Positions 1 through 8,510 of a stretch of DNA of 64,000 nt are shown here, piece after piece. A model generated the notes under the pieces. That model made no database searches. It was given only the letters and a program-made list of their open reading frames with translations, and had not been told where the DNA came from. Within the stretch, counting starts at the first letter, position 1; each line of letters opens with the position of its first letter. A program made the position numbers and the translations under genes. Source of the DNA: Deltaproteobacteria bacterium (GTDB lineage: Bacteria; Myxococcota_A; UBA9160; UBA4427); contig JAJDAO010000016.1 in NCBI GenBank assembly GCA_029261835.1, positions 1 through 64,000 on the forward strand, written 5' to 3'.

Positions 1-93
1 TACTACAGCCACGTCCGGCTTGGCCAGATGGACGAGCGCATCCTCAAGGTCGAAGATGCGCTGGGACGGAGAATGAGAAATCCACAGGTGTAA
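1..93 (+). CDS. C-terminal tail of a probable tyrosine recombinase (cut by window edge)
   Basis: The first 30 codons are open in frame 1 and end at TAA (91-93). They begin YYSHVRLGQMDERI, which resembles the box around the nucleophilic tyrosine in phage-type tyrosine recombinases (often written HYSHVR). The catalytic arginines and histidine would lie outside the window, so the family call rests on one short motif. A recombinase tail here would suggest that another mobile element, or its remnant, lies just to the left. No repeat to mark such an element can be seen in the 200 bases that follow. Confidence 0.4.
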   Translation, partial: YYSHVRLGQMDERILKVEDALGRRMRNPQV

Positions 94-294
94 AGGATGT
101 CCCCGGACTAAAGTGTTAACGATGTGTCCGGCCGTTCAGAGTCGGATCGCGAGGCCATGGCTGGGTGAGTGCAAAACGAGAGTTCCGATCAGCGGAGAAT
201 CGCACTACACTGTGGAGCGCGCGAAACTGGGTCCGGCGGCTCGTCGGTGTGGGTGTGAGCCTCGGACTTCGAGCGTCGTGGGAAGGGGGGCGCG

Positions 295-735
295 ATGCAG
301 GTGCGGGACATCATGAGATCCGATGTCGTGCAGATCGGGCGCAATGAAGGTCTGACGGTCGCGGATGAGATCATGCAGCTCATCCGCATTCACTATCTGC
401 CGGTTGCCGACGATGACGGATCGCAGCTCGTGGGAGTCGTGAGCAACCGAGATCTGCTGCGACCGACCCTCTATCCATCGTGGCGCGCTGCGAGCTGGGT
501 TGACAGAGACGGCGCGCGAGAGGATCTGAAGATCGCTGCGGTCATGAGTCCCGAGGTCGTGAGCACGACCCCCGACACGCCGGTTGCCATCGCCGCCAGA
601 CTGATGCGTGATCGCAAGGTCGGGTGCCTGCCGGTGCTCGACGCGGGCAAGCTGGTGGGGATCGTGACGGAGGCCGAATTCGTGAAGCTCGTGAGTCGCT
701 TTGAGGGAGAGGAAGCTGCGAGCTGGGTTATCTGA
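295..735 (+). CDS. Tandem CBS domain protein
   Basis: A 146-residue protein made almost entirely of two CBS domains (about 5-60 and 78-140). The repeated cores are visible as HYLPVADDDGSQLVGVVSNRDLL and GCLPVLDAGKLVGIVTEAEF. Such stand-alone CBS pairs bind adenosyl nucleotides and usually act as energy or redox sensors for partner proteins; the partner here is unknown. The ATG follows a strong purine-rich ribosome site (GGAAGGGGGG). The next gene, an anion transporter on the same strand, starts 244 bases later, so shared transcription is possible but not shown. The 94-294 gap upstream holds no recognisable gene. Confidence 0.88.
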   Translation: MQVRDIMRSDVVQIGRNEGLTVADEIMQLIRIHYLPVADDDGSQLVGVVSNRDLLRPTLYPSWRAASWVDRDGAREDLKIAAVMSPEVVSTTPDTPVAIAARLMRDRKVGCLPVLDAGKLVGIVTEAEFVKLVSRFEGEEAASWVI

Positions 736-979
736 TGCGGCGCACCATGCCGTTTCGTTGAGGAAGCGGGTGCACCATCCCGTCCAGGCGGCTCCGGGTG
801 CGGTTTCGCTCACAGGCTCGCCGCACCGACAGCTTGCTCGTGGCTTCTCGCTGCGTTTCTGGACAGTCTTGTGCGGTGCCGTGACTGCGTGATCTGACCA
901 GCGGCCGGCAAGTCCGGTTCTCGGCGGCTCGCGGTGTCGATGCGTCGGGCCGCTTGGCCGCTGAGGTGCGGGGGAATTC

Positions 980-2536
980 ATGTCGAGCGATGGCGGACGG
1001 CGCGACGGAAGCAGCCGGAGATGGGCTGGCCTACTGCTCGGGCCAGTGCTCGCGATCGTCACCTATGCGCTGCTTCCCCACAGCTATCCCGACGGTCACG
1101 GTGGGCAGCTGATTCTCGGTCACGCCGGTCGCGCAACGTCGGGCGTGACTGTCTGGATGGCGGTCTGGTGGATGACCGAGGCCCTGCCGCTTCCCGTCAC
1201 GGCGCTGCTCCCCCTGGCGGCGCTCCCCCTCGCCGGCGCGACGAGCATGCGCCAAGCGGCGGCACCGTTCGCTCACGAACTCATCTATCTCTTCATGGGA
1301 GGCTTCGTAATCGCGCTCTCGATGCAGCGTTGGGGTCTCGACCGGCGGGTTTCGCTGCTGGCATTGCGTCTGGTCGGGACGAAGCCCGGGGCCATCGTTG
1401 CCGGCTTCATGGGAGTGACCGCAGGCCTGAGCATGTGGGTCTCGAATACGGCCACAACGGTCATGATGCTTCCGATCGCCCTCGGCGTGATCGAGTTGGT
1501 CGAGGGATCGGCTACTGACGAAGCACCGGACGAATCGATCGCGGCCGGTGGCGGGCACTCGAGCTTGGCGATATGCCTGCTGCTCGGCATCGCGTATTCG
1601 GCTTCCATCGGTGGCCTCGGCACTCTGATCGGGACGCCGCCGAACCTCTTCCTCGCCTCCTATGCCAAGAGCGAGCTCGGGATCGAGATCAGCTTCGTGC
1701 GCTGGATGAGTGTCGGGCTGCCGCTCGTGGCGGTCTTCCTGCCGATCGTCTGGCTGCTGCTCACGCGAGTGTTGTTTCGGATTCGTTCTGCACGCGTCGA
1801 GGGGGGAGGCGACTTCATCAAGCGCAACCTCGAGCAGATTGGTCCCATGAAGACCGGTGAATGGGTGACGCTGGCCGTCTTCCTGATCACGGCCATCGCC
1901 TGGGTCACGCGCCCGCTGCTGGTGCAGCTGGAATGGGGAGGCGTGAGGCCATTGGCCGGCCTCAGCGATTCTGGCATCGCGATCATCGCCGCGCTCTTGC
2001 TCTTCGCCATACCCGTCCATCCGCGTCGCTACGTCTTCGCGATGAGCTGGGACGACGCCGTCAAGCTTCCGTGGGGCCTGCTCGTACTATTTGGGGGCGG
2101 GCTGAGCCTGGCGAGCGCCATTCGCGCGAATGGAGTGGGGGAGTACCTCGGACACAGTGTGGGCTTTCTCGCTGGGCTCCCGCCCGTCGTGCTGCTGGCA
2201 GGGCTCGTGGCGCTGATGATCTTTCTGACGGAGATCACGAGCAACACAGCCACGGCCGCCACGTTGATTCCGATCGTCGCCGGGCTTGCCCCGGGGCTGG
2301 GTATGCACCCGCTGTCGTTGGTGGTGCCAGCCGCGATGGCCGCCAGCTGTGCCTTCATGCTCCCGGTGGCGACGCCGCCGAACGCGGTGATATTCGGGGC
2401 GGGCGTGGTGAGTCTTCCACAGATGTGCCGGGCCGGGATCTGGCTGAATCTGATCGGCATCCTGCTGATCACGGGTCTCTGCCATCTGCTGGCCCTGTCC
2501 CTGCTCGGTATCGAAGTGAGTTCGGTGATGCGCTGA
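980..2536 (+). CDS. DASS/SLC13-family sodium:dicarboxylate (or sulfate) symporter
   Basis: A 518-residue polytopic membrane protein of the divalent anion:sodium symporter family. Both halves of the inverted repeat carry the family SNT motif: SNTATTVMMLP near residue 155 and TSNTATAATLIP near residue 418. Each is paired with a hairpin segment, GTLIGTPPNLF near 218 and PVATPPNAVIF near 462. It should import C4-dicarboxylates, citrate or sulfate using the sodium gradient; substrate cannot be told from sequence. The ATG follows GGGGGA. A UspA gene lies 85 bases downstream on the same strand. The 736-979 gap holds nothing recognisable. Confidence 0.9.
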   Translation: MSSDGGRRDGSSRRWAGLLLGPVLAIVTYALLPHSYPDGHGGQLILGHAGRATSGVTVWMAVWWMTEALPLPVTALLPLAALPLAGATSMRQAAAPFAHELIYLFMGGFVIALSMQRWGLDRRVSLLALRLVGTKPGAIVAGFMGVTAGLSMWVSNTATTVMMLPIALGVIELVEGSATDEAPDESIAAGGGHSSLAICLLLGIAYSASIGGLGTLIGTPPNLFLASYAKSELGIEISFVRWMSVGLPLVAVFLPIVWLLLTRVLFRIRSARVEGGGDFIKRNLEQIGPMKTGEWVTLAVFLITAIAWVTRPLLVQLEWGGVRPLAGLSDSGIAIIAALLLFAIPVHPRRYVFAMSWDDAVKLPWGLLVLFGGGLSLASAIRANGVGEYLGHSVGFLAGLPPVVLLAGLVALMIFLTEITSNTATAATLIPIVAGLAPGLGMHPLSLVVPAAMAASCAFMLPVATPPNAVIFGAGVVSLPQMCRAGIWLNLIGILLITGLCHLLALSLLGIEVSSVMR

Positions 2537-2621
2537 TCCTGGACGAGGAGTCGACGACGGATCGTGGCACGAGGAAGATCCTGTGCGAGCAGGCGAGACA
2601 TGAGTCAAGGGGGGAGAGAAG

Positions 2622-3056
2622 GTGCAAGAGATCCGACGATTGGTGGTTGCCGTCGATTTCTCCGAGCATTCACATCGTGCCGTAGAGGCGGCCCGGTACT
2701 TGGCAGAGAAGTTCGCCGCTGAGATCGATGTCGTGCACGCGTTCGAAGCGCCCGTGCCGCCGGTTACGCCCTACGAATTGGTTCTGCCAGACAACTTCAT
2801 TGCCGAGGCGCGCGAGGCCGTCCTGCGAGAGCTCGACGGGCTGACGCGTGATCTGGCGGCGAGCGGGCTGGTGGTTCGGTCTCATCTGAGAGACCCGCCG
2901 GCGCACGTCGCGATCGCGGCCTTGGCCGAGGAGACCGCTGCCGATCTGGTCGTGATGGGAACTCGGGGCAATACGGGACTCAAGCATGTGCTGCTGGGAA
3001 GCGTTGCGGAGAGGACGCTGCGCCATGCCCCGTGCTCCGTGCTTACCGTCAAGTAG
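2622..3056 (+). CDS. Universal stress protein UspA family
   Basis: A 144-residue single-domain Usp protein. The C-terminal nucleotide-binding signature G-x2-G-x9-G-(S/T) is present as GTRGNTGLKHVLLGSVAE, followed by the usual APCSVLTVK ending, so it should be an ATP-binding type. The N-terminal strand begins RRLVVAVDFSEHS, with the conserved Asp. The start is GTG, 5 bases after GGGGAGAGAAG. Usp proteins modulate stress survival through ATP binding and dimer formation; no target can be inferred. It follows the anion transporter on the same strand. Confidence 0.92.
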   Translation: MQEIRRLVVAVDFSEHSHRAVEAARYLAEKFAAEIDVVHAFEAPVPPVTPYELVLPDNFIAEAREAVLRELDGLTRDLAASGLVVRSHLRDPPAHVAIAALAEETAADLVVMGTRGNTGLKHVLLGSVAERTLRHAPCSVLTVK

Positions 3057-3205
3057 GCACGGCTCGCGGGGTGACGCGCCGTGCGATGGAGCAGTTCGCT
3101 TCGATGGCAGCGCCAGGTCCATCGAGCTGGCTGTTTTCGGCTGCTTCGCGGAGCTGATAAGCTCGCGCTCTCACTCTGTTCGGGTGTCGAGGGGGGGAGC
3201 AGCGG

Positions 3206-3304
3206 ATGCGGGCCATGATCGGTCGGCTCTTTACGGTCGTGGTCTGGCTTCTGCTCGCCACCTCCGTGCGAGCCGTTGGCTACCGGCTGATCTGCTGGTC
3301 GTGA
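3206..3304 (+). CDS. Possible 32-aa hydrophobic peptide, perhaps the head of a decayed exported protein
   Basis: The 390-base gap between the usp gene and the enoyl-CoA hydratase gene holds one candidate. An ATG follows a G-rich stretch (gaGGGGGGGAGC) and encodes MRAMIGRLFTVVVWLLLATS then VRAVGYRLICWS. The first 24 residues look like a signal peptide ending VRA. The reading frame stops at 3304, but an overlapping frame stays open to 3369. A frameshifted secreted protein is therefore one reading and a genuine micro-protein another. No homology is recognised. Confidence 0.22.
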   Translation: MRAMIGRLFTVVVWLLLATSVRAVGYRLICWS

Positions 3305-3445
3305 TCGGAGAGCGGGAGGCGTTGTTGAATCTCGCCGCCCTGGCCGGGCGGCCCGGCGAGTCGCGCTGACAGCCGCGGCGGCACGGGTTGCGTCAGGTCC
3401 GCCGTTCACCATGCTCGCGATGCGCGGTGAACTGTGGAGTGCACG

Positions 3446-4282
3446 TCAGTCGGGGTCCCGGAACTTCGCTGGGCGCTTCTCCATGTTGGCCTTTACGGCT
3501 TCGATCTGATTCTCCCCGCCGATCAAGGAGGCCTGGAGCGCCGCCTCCAGCTGCAGTCCGTCTTCCAGAGTCGAGAGCCGCGTCGCGTTCATCAGGCGCT
3601 TGGCGGCGCGGATGGCGTCCGGCGATCGGCCGGCGATGCCGCGGGCCATCGCCATCGCGTTCTCATACGGTGTCTCGCTCAGGCATGTCACAAGACCGAT
3701 TGCGCTGGCCTCTTCGCCGGAAACGACTCGCCCGGTGAAGGTCAGCTCCCTGGCGACGTCGTCTCGCACCAGATGCCGGAGCGTCTGGCTGCCGCTCATG
3801 TCGGGGATCAGCCCCCACTTGATCTCCATCACCGACAAGCGCGCGTCCGGTGCGGCGATGCGGATATCCGCAGCCAGCGCGATCTGGAGCCCCCCGCCGT
3901 AGGCGACTCCGTGCAGAGCGGCCACGACGGGCACCGGCAGCTCCCGCCAGACCCAGCCGGCGCGCTGAGCGAAGTTGGCCGGGCTGTTCGCAGCTGGCGT
4001 CAGCAGACGGGAGGGGTTGTCGGCCCCTTTGCTCCGGTTCTGCCCCAGCGGCCGCTTCCCATCGGCCATATTGGCGAAGCTCGAGAAATCGAGACCCGCG
4101 CAAAAGGCCCGGCCTTCACCCGAGAGGACGACGGCACGCACGCCCTTCTCCAGCGCCAGCTGCTCGCCGGCCTCGATCAGGCCGCGAAACATGGCCGTGT
4201 CGATGGCATTCATCTTCTCCGGCCGGCTCAGCCGGACGTCAGCTACGCCATCGCTGATTGTCGTCGTGACTCGGTCTGACAC
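3446..4282 (-). CDS. Enoyl-CoA hydratase/isomerase (crotonase) family protein
   Basis: A 278-residue crotonase. The GTG start at 4282 is chosen because AGGAG lies about 10 bases upstream and the protein begins SDRVTTTISDGVADVRLSRP, matching the family N-terminus; the longer open frame back to 4432 has no such support. The oxyanion-hole loops are GRAFCAGLDF and HGVAYGGGLQ. Both catalytic glutamates of true hydratases appear kept, in VMEIKWGLIPD and ARELTFTG. Substrate is unknown; acyl-CoA turnover fits the acyl-CoA dehydrogenases and CoA-transferase elsewhere in the window. It is transcribed divergently from the EAL gene. Confidence 0.88.
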   Translation of the reverse strand: MSDRVTTTISDGVADVRLSRPEKMNAIDTAMFRGLIEAGEQLALEKGVRAVVLSGEGRAFCAGLDFSSFANMADGKRPLGQNRSKGADNPSRLLTPAANSPANFAQRAGWVWRELPVPVVAALHGVAYGGGLQIALAADIRIAAPDARLSVMEIKWGLIPDMSGSQTLRHLVRDDVARELTFTGRVVSGEEASAIGLVTCLSETPYENAMAMARGIAGRSPDAIRAAKRLMNATRLSTLEDGLQLEAALQASLIGGENQIEAVKANMEKRPAKFRDPD

Positions 4283-4452
4283 AGATCGGTTTTCTCCTGT
4301 CGAATCGGTGTGCTGAAGGGGGCCTGTCTGTAGCCGGCCCAACCGCACGAGCATACCGGAGCTCAGTCGAAAGCCCGGGCGCCCGGTGGTCCGGGGAGCT
4401 GACGCTGCCGGCTGGCCCTGCGGGGGGCTCAACAGTCGGGCATGCCCTGCCG

Positions 4453-5766
4453 ATGTGCCAGTACATGAAAGCTGCGGTTCAGAAGGAGCGGGGGACGCAT
4501 CTCGCCAGCGACATCAGCACGGCCCGGCCGGCCAGCGTGGGAGAGGTGGCCAGCACGATCGGCGCGCTCTTCGACGAGAAGGGGGCCTTGGGGCTCATGC
4601 TGGTCGATGTCCCCGCGCTCGCGGACATCGAGCGAAGGCATGGGACCGAGGCGCGGTCGCAGGTGCTCGGGTCGCTCACAGCACTGATTCGCGATGTGGG
4701 CCGGGAGCGCCTCGCCGAGCACGACCTCGTCGTCAGCGGCGAGGTCGGGCGCAGTGAGGTCGCCGTGCTCTTCTTCCGCGAGTCGCGGAGCGCGGCCTTC
4801 TACCGCACAGAGATGCCGAGCTTCGTGCAGGCGCTCTACCGCGAGATGGAGCAACGCGGGGCGAGAACCTTCTATCCGTATCTACGCGGCACACCCACGC
4901 TCCAAGTCGGCACCTCGGTGATGTTGCGCAACCCGAAGTTCGCCGTGGAGACCCAGCTCCGTGAGCTGCTCGACGATGCGCGCGAGGATGGCGATCTGCA
5001 CCGGCGTACTCGGCAGAGGAAGAGACGGCGCAAGTTCACCGAGATGATCCTCGATCAGAAGGTCTTCTCGGTCTACGAGCCCATAGTCGACGTTCACAGC
5101 CGCACCGTGTTCGGCTACGAGGCGCTGGCAAGGGGCCCGGAGGGGACCGAGCTGTACTCTCCGGGCGCTCTCTTCGCCGCCGCCGAGGAGTACGATCTGG
5201 TCTACGCGCTCGACTGCCTGTGTCGAGCGAGCGGGCTCGAGGGGGCGATCGAGTTTCCCGCCGGAACGAAGCTCTTCTTGAACATCCTCCCCACCAGCAT
5301 CCACGATCCGAACTTTCAAACGGATCGCTTGATTCGGACACTCGAGAGGAGTCGGCTGAGCCCGAGTGATGTGGTGTTCGAGATCTCGGAGCAAGAGTCG
5401 ATCGACAACCTCGCCGTCTTCAGAGAGCTGAGCGATCAGTACCGCAGGCTCGGCTTCCAATTCGCACTCGACGATACCGGCTCGGGCTACGCGGGTCTCG
5501 AAGAGCTGCTCGAGCTGCAGCCGGAATTCATCAAGATCGATCGCAGCATGGTGAGTGGCGTCGACCAGGATCCAGCCCGTCAGAACGTGCTGCTCGCGTT
5601 GCTCTCGGTAGCGGAGAAGACCGGTGCCCGCGTGATAGGGGAGGGGCTGGACCGGCTCGAAGAGCTCGAAATGCTGGGCGAGCTCGGCATTCACTTCGGC
5701 CAGGGCTGGCTCTTCGGCCATCCGACGCCGCTGCGTGCGCGGGTCTCCGACGGTGGTGGCTCCTGA
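4453..5766 (+). CDS. EAL-domain cyclic-di-GMP phosphodiesterase with degenerate N-terminal GGDEF-like domain
   Basis: A 437-residue cytosolic protein. Residues about 30-180 resemble a GGDEF fold without the GG(D/E)EF loop, so that half is probably regulatory. Residues about 200-430 are an EAL domain with active-site landmarks intact: GYEALAR, LFLNILP, EISEQE, the DDTGSGY loop, FIKIDRS, GEGL and GQGWLFG. It should hydrolyse cyclic di-GMP to pGpG. The start is ambiguous, because ATG at 4453 and 4465 are both possible and neither has a clear ribosome site. It is divergent from the enoyl-CoA hydratase gene, with a 170-base shared upstream region. Confidence 0.88.
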   Translation: MCQYMKAAVQKERGTHLASDISTARPASVGEVASTIGALFDEKGALGLMLVDVPALADIERRHGTEARSQVLGSLTALIRDVGRERLAEHDLVVSGEVGRSEVAVLFFRESRSAAFYRTEMPSFVQALYREMEQRGARTFYPYLRGTPTLQVGTSVMLRNPKFAVETQLRELLDDAREDGDLHRRTRQRKRRRKFTEMILDQKVFSVYEPIVDVHSRTVFGYEALARGPEGTELYSPGALFAAAEEYDLVYALDCLCRASGLEGAIEFPAGTKLFLNILPTSIHDPNFQTDRLIRTLERSRLSPSDVVFEISEQESIDNLAVFRELSDQYRRLGFQFALDDTGSGYAGLEELLELQPEFIKIDRSMVSGVDQDPARQNVLLALLSVAEKTGARVIGEGLDRLEELEMLGELGIHFGQGWLFGHPTPLRARVSDGGGS

Positions 5767-5819
5767 GTTCGGCGGCGCCCCGGCCCCCCGCCCACGGCTG
5801 CGCCAGGCCGCTTCTCTTC

Positions 5820-6476
5820 TCAGCCGGGATGCGCTGAGACGAGACCCGCACGAAAGATCAGGCTCAGGTTGTTGGCTGGCATTTCGACGATGCGCTCTAG
5901 GCCCAATGCGTGCTCGCGGCCGCAATCCACGACCGCCTCCAGGTCGCGTACGCCCCACGCCGGATTCCGGGCGCGCAAGCCGCGGTCGAACTCCTCGTTG
6001 CTCGCTGCGGTAGGCCGGTCCTGGCGACGGTAGGGGCCGTAGAGGTAGAGCGCGGCTCCGGCGGGCAGCAGGAGGCCGGCCGACCGCATCAGGCCGAGGC
6101 AGGCCTTCCACGGGGAGATGTGAATCATGTTGATGTTGAGGATCGCGGCCGGCTGATCGGGCAAGTCGCCAAGGTCCCAACACGCGTCGTCGGCGCGGAT
6201 GGGCAGCGGCGGGCGCACGTTGTCCAGTCCGCTGCTGCTGATCCAGCTCGAGATGCTGCGGCGGGCGCTCTCATCCGGGTCACTCGGCTGGAAGATCAGA
6301 TTGGGGAATTCACGCGCGAAGAAGCACACGTGCTCGCCGCTGCCGCTGGCGATCTCGAGCACACTCCCTCGCTCGGGCAGAATCTCGCGCAGGACGTCGA
6401 GAATCGGCGTGCGGTTTCGCTCGCTCGCCGGGGCATGGGCGCGGTCGTCGCGGCAGCGGCCTGTTCCTTCTGGCAT
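5820..6476 (-). CDS. DUF938 family SAM-dependent methyltransferase
   Basis: A 218-residue protein with the DUF938 N-terminal signature APASERNRTPILDVL and a Rossmann SAM-binding loop LEIASGSGEHVCFFA. The conserved NINMIHISPW segment follows near the middle. Family members are predicted class I methyltransferases of unknown substrate. The frame is open to 6506, but the ATG at 6476 (MPEGTGRCRDDRAH) gives a length usual for the family. No clear ribosome site precedes it, and the upstream DNA is made of short imperfect repeats of GCATCCGGCGGCCTC type. It ends 53 bases from the convergent EAL gene. Confidence 0.85.
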   Translation of the reverse strand: MPEGTGRCRDDRAHAPASERNRTPILDVLREILPERGSVLEIASGSGEHVCFFAREFPNLIFQPSDPDESARRSISSWISSSGLDNVRPPLPIRADDACWDLGDLPDQPAAILNINMIHISPWKACLGLMRSAGLLLPAGAALYLYGPYRRQDRPTAASNEEFDRGLRARNPAWGVRDLEAVVDCGREHALGLERIVEMPANNLSLIFRAGLVSAHPG

Positions 6477-6572
6477 CCGGCGGCCTCGCATCCGGCCAGC
6501 TCGCATCTGGCGGGCTCGCGGCTGAACTCACGGTCGTACCGAGCGGACTGACATCGTTGAGCGTCAAACGCC

Positions 6573-7694
6573 TCAGCTCACGCGATAGCGCGCAGCCTTC
6601 TTTGGCCGGCCCTGGTTGATTTCTTTCAGGATCTCCTGAGCCTCGGCCGCCACCGCTGCACCCGCCACCTCGTCATCCTCCCGCGCGAGTTCATCCATGT
6701 CGACCCACTGCGCGTAGACCGATCGGGTGCGATCCGTAATGATGCCGGCCTTGAGCAGGGTCTTGATCAGTACGCGGAAGATGTTCGTGTTCCGGGTCAT
6801 GTCCTGTCGCCGATCGGCGTCCGAGAATGATTCGAGTACTGCGCCGCGTACCCAGCGCCAGTCCAGACCGAACTCCTGGTAGATCTCCTGCTTCTGCTCC
6901 GAATTGATGAGGTTGAAGAGCAGGATCTCGAAGACCTCAGCCGCCCACCGTTCGACGGTTTCGTGCTCCCGCTCGCTCAGCTTCGGTATCGTGCGCTCGG
7001 CCCAGATCTTGCCGAATCGGTGATGAGCCGCCTCGTCCGTCATGGTGAATTGCACGAGTCTTCGCAGCAGTGGATCCTGGGTTTCCTTCTGGAGGGTCGC
7101 GAATGCGCCCATGGCGAGACCCTCGATCAGCATCTGCATACCGACCAGCTTTCGGTAGACCGCGCGAGACCGCACGAGTTCAGTGAGCAAGCTGCGCAGC
7201 GTCGAGCCCGCCCGGATCGGCGTCCCCCAGCGTCTGCCGATGTACTTCGAGAAGCCCGTCACATGGCGCGCCTCCTCGCGCGCCTGGTTCGATGCGTACT
7301 CCTGCGCACCGGGGTCGCGCAGGATCTGTGTAAGACTGGCGGAGAGCGACAGCGCTCCCTGCTCGCCGTGGAGGATGCTCGAGAGCATGAAGCGCGTGTT
7401 CTGGTTGGCGAGGCGGACCTGCTGCTGCTCGTCGAGCCGATCGGCCACCGCCGTGCTCAGTTCGATGCAGAATTCGCGGGGCATGATGGTCTGCTCCGAC
7501 AGATCGGGCGCGTCATCGTCGAAGTCGATGTAACGCGGGTCCGTTGGATCCCAGAAATGGTCCACCGTCGAGGAGATCAGCTCGTCGAAGGCGTCCGTTC
7601 GATCCGCGTAGCGCGGCACGTCGATCAGCGCCTCGAAATCGTCGCGGTCGACGGTGTTGTAGATGGGGTCGTAGTTGATGGGTGTCTCGGACAT
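6573..7694 (-). CDS. Ferritin-like diiron protein (AurF/oxygenase-like)
   Basis: A 373-residue helical protein. Diiron ligand motifs are visible: a Glu in LHGEQGAL, an ExxH in EEARHV, a Glu in LIEGLAMGAF and a second ExxH in DEAAHHRF. This E/ExxH/E/ExxH order is that of ferritin-like diiron oxygenases such as AurF-type N-oxygenases and long-chain desaturase-like proteins. The actual reaction cannot be assigned. The ATG follows AAGGAGAG. The gene lies 41 bases downstream of a TetR-family gene on the same strand, so the two probably form an operon in which the regulator controls the oxygenase. Confidence 0.8.
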   Translation of the reverse strand: MSETPINYDPIYNTVDRDDFEALIDVPRYADRTDAFDELISSTVDHFWDPTDPRYIDFDDDAPDLSEQTIMPREFCIELSTAVADRLDEQQQVRLANQNTRFMLSSILHGEQGALSLSASLTQILRDPGAQEYASNQAREEARHVTGFSKYIGRRWGTPIRAGSTLRSLLTELVRSRAVYRKLVGMQMLIEGLAMGAFATLQKETQDPLLRRLVQFTMTDEAAHHRFGKIWAERTIPKLSEREHETVERWAAEVFEILLFNLINSEQKQEIYQEFGLDWRWVRGAVLESFSDADRRQDMTRNTNIFRVLIKTLLKAGIITDRTRSVYAQWVDMDELAREDDEVAGAAVAAEAQEILKEINQGRPKKAARYRVS

Positions 7695-7735
7695 CGGGAG
7701 TGACTCTCCTTGAGGTACCTGAGTGAAACGTAAAG

Positions 7736-8422
7736 TCAGGCCGGGTGCGTGCCGTCGAGCTGGATACGCGTCAGCGTCTCGACCACTGCGGCGCGCGGCG
7801 CGCGAGTCGGGTCTTCAGCCCACCATGCGACCACGCGCGCCCACATCCCCACGACCGCCTGGGCGAGCACGCGAGGGTCGATCTCCGGCGGCATCTCTTC
7901 TCGGGCGATCGCCGCGCGCCGCTCCTCGAGAACGCTCTGCGCCAGCGTTTCGAGCACCCGCGCCTGCACTGCGGCGGTGTCCATCTCTCGGCTGAAGAGG
8001 ATTCGGATCAGGTCGCGGTTGTCCTGCGCGAAATCGAGCAGTGTCTCGGAGCGGGCGCGCACCGCTTCGCGCAGGTTGGCGGCGCCCGCGTTCGCCGACT
8101 CCAGCCGGCGGTTCAGCTCACTGAGCGCCTGTGAGGCGATTTCCCCGAAGAGTTCGTGCTTGTCGGAGAAGTGATTGTAGAAGGTCCCCGCCGCCACGCC
8201 GGCATGGGCCGCAATCTCGTGGCTCGTGACACGGTGCAGTCCCCGCTCGCCGAAGAGAACCGCGCCGCTGGCCAAGAGGCGCGCGCGAGTCGCCAGCCGG
8301 GCCTCCCCGGCTGACTTCCGGCGTCGGCCGGCGTCCACGGGAGACGATCTGCCATCACCCAGAGGGCGGCGCTCGATTGATTCTGAGGGCGGACTCGTGC
8401 CAGTGCCAGCGGTGACAGTCAT
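7736..8422 (-). CDS. TetR/AcrR family transcriptional regulator
   Basis: A 228-residue regulator with an extended basic N-terminus. The TetR helix-turn-helix (about residues 42-90) shows RLLASGAVLFGERG followed by TSHEIAAHAGVAAGTFYNHF and SDKHELF. The C-terminal ligand domain is typical in length. It probably controls the diiron protein gene 41 bases downstream, since TetR regulators commonly govern the gene they are transcribed with. The ATG at 8422 has a plausible GGTGACGAG site. It follows the cation efflux gene on the same strand after 88 bases. Confidence 0.9.
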   Translation of the reverse strand: MTVTAGTGTSPPSESIERRPLGDGRSSPVDAGRRRKSAGEARLATRARLLASGAVLFGERGLHRVTSHEIAAHAGVAAGTFYNHFSDKHELFGEIASQALSELNRRLESANAGAANLREAVRARSETLLDFAQDNRDLIRILFSREMDTAAVQARVLETLAQSVLEERRAAIAREEMPPEIDPRVLAQAVVGMWARVVAWWAEDPTRAPRAAVVETLTRIQLDGTHPA

Positions 8423-8510
8423 GTCAGCTCGTCACCTTAGTCCCAGCACACGGTGCAGGCAAATCTCCCGCCGCGCGCCGTACGGCTACGCTCAGTCTTG
8501 GGTCGGGCTC

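Noticed and set aside
1031..2020. 329-codon open frame on the minus strand opposite the DASS transporter
   Set aside because: High-GC antisense shadow: charged, low-complexity and without domains, while the + strand frame has clear family motifs.
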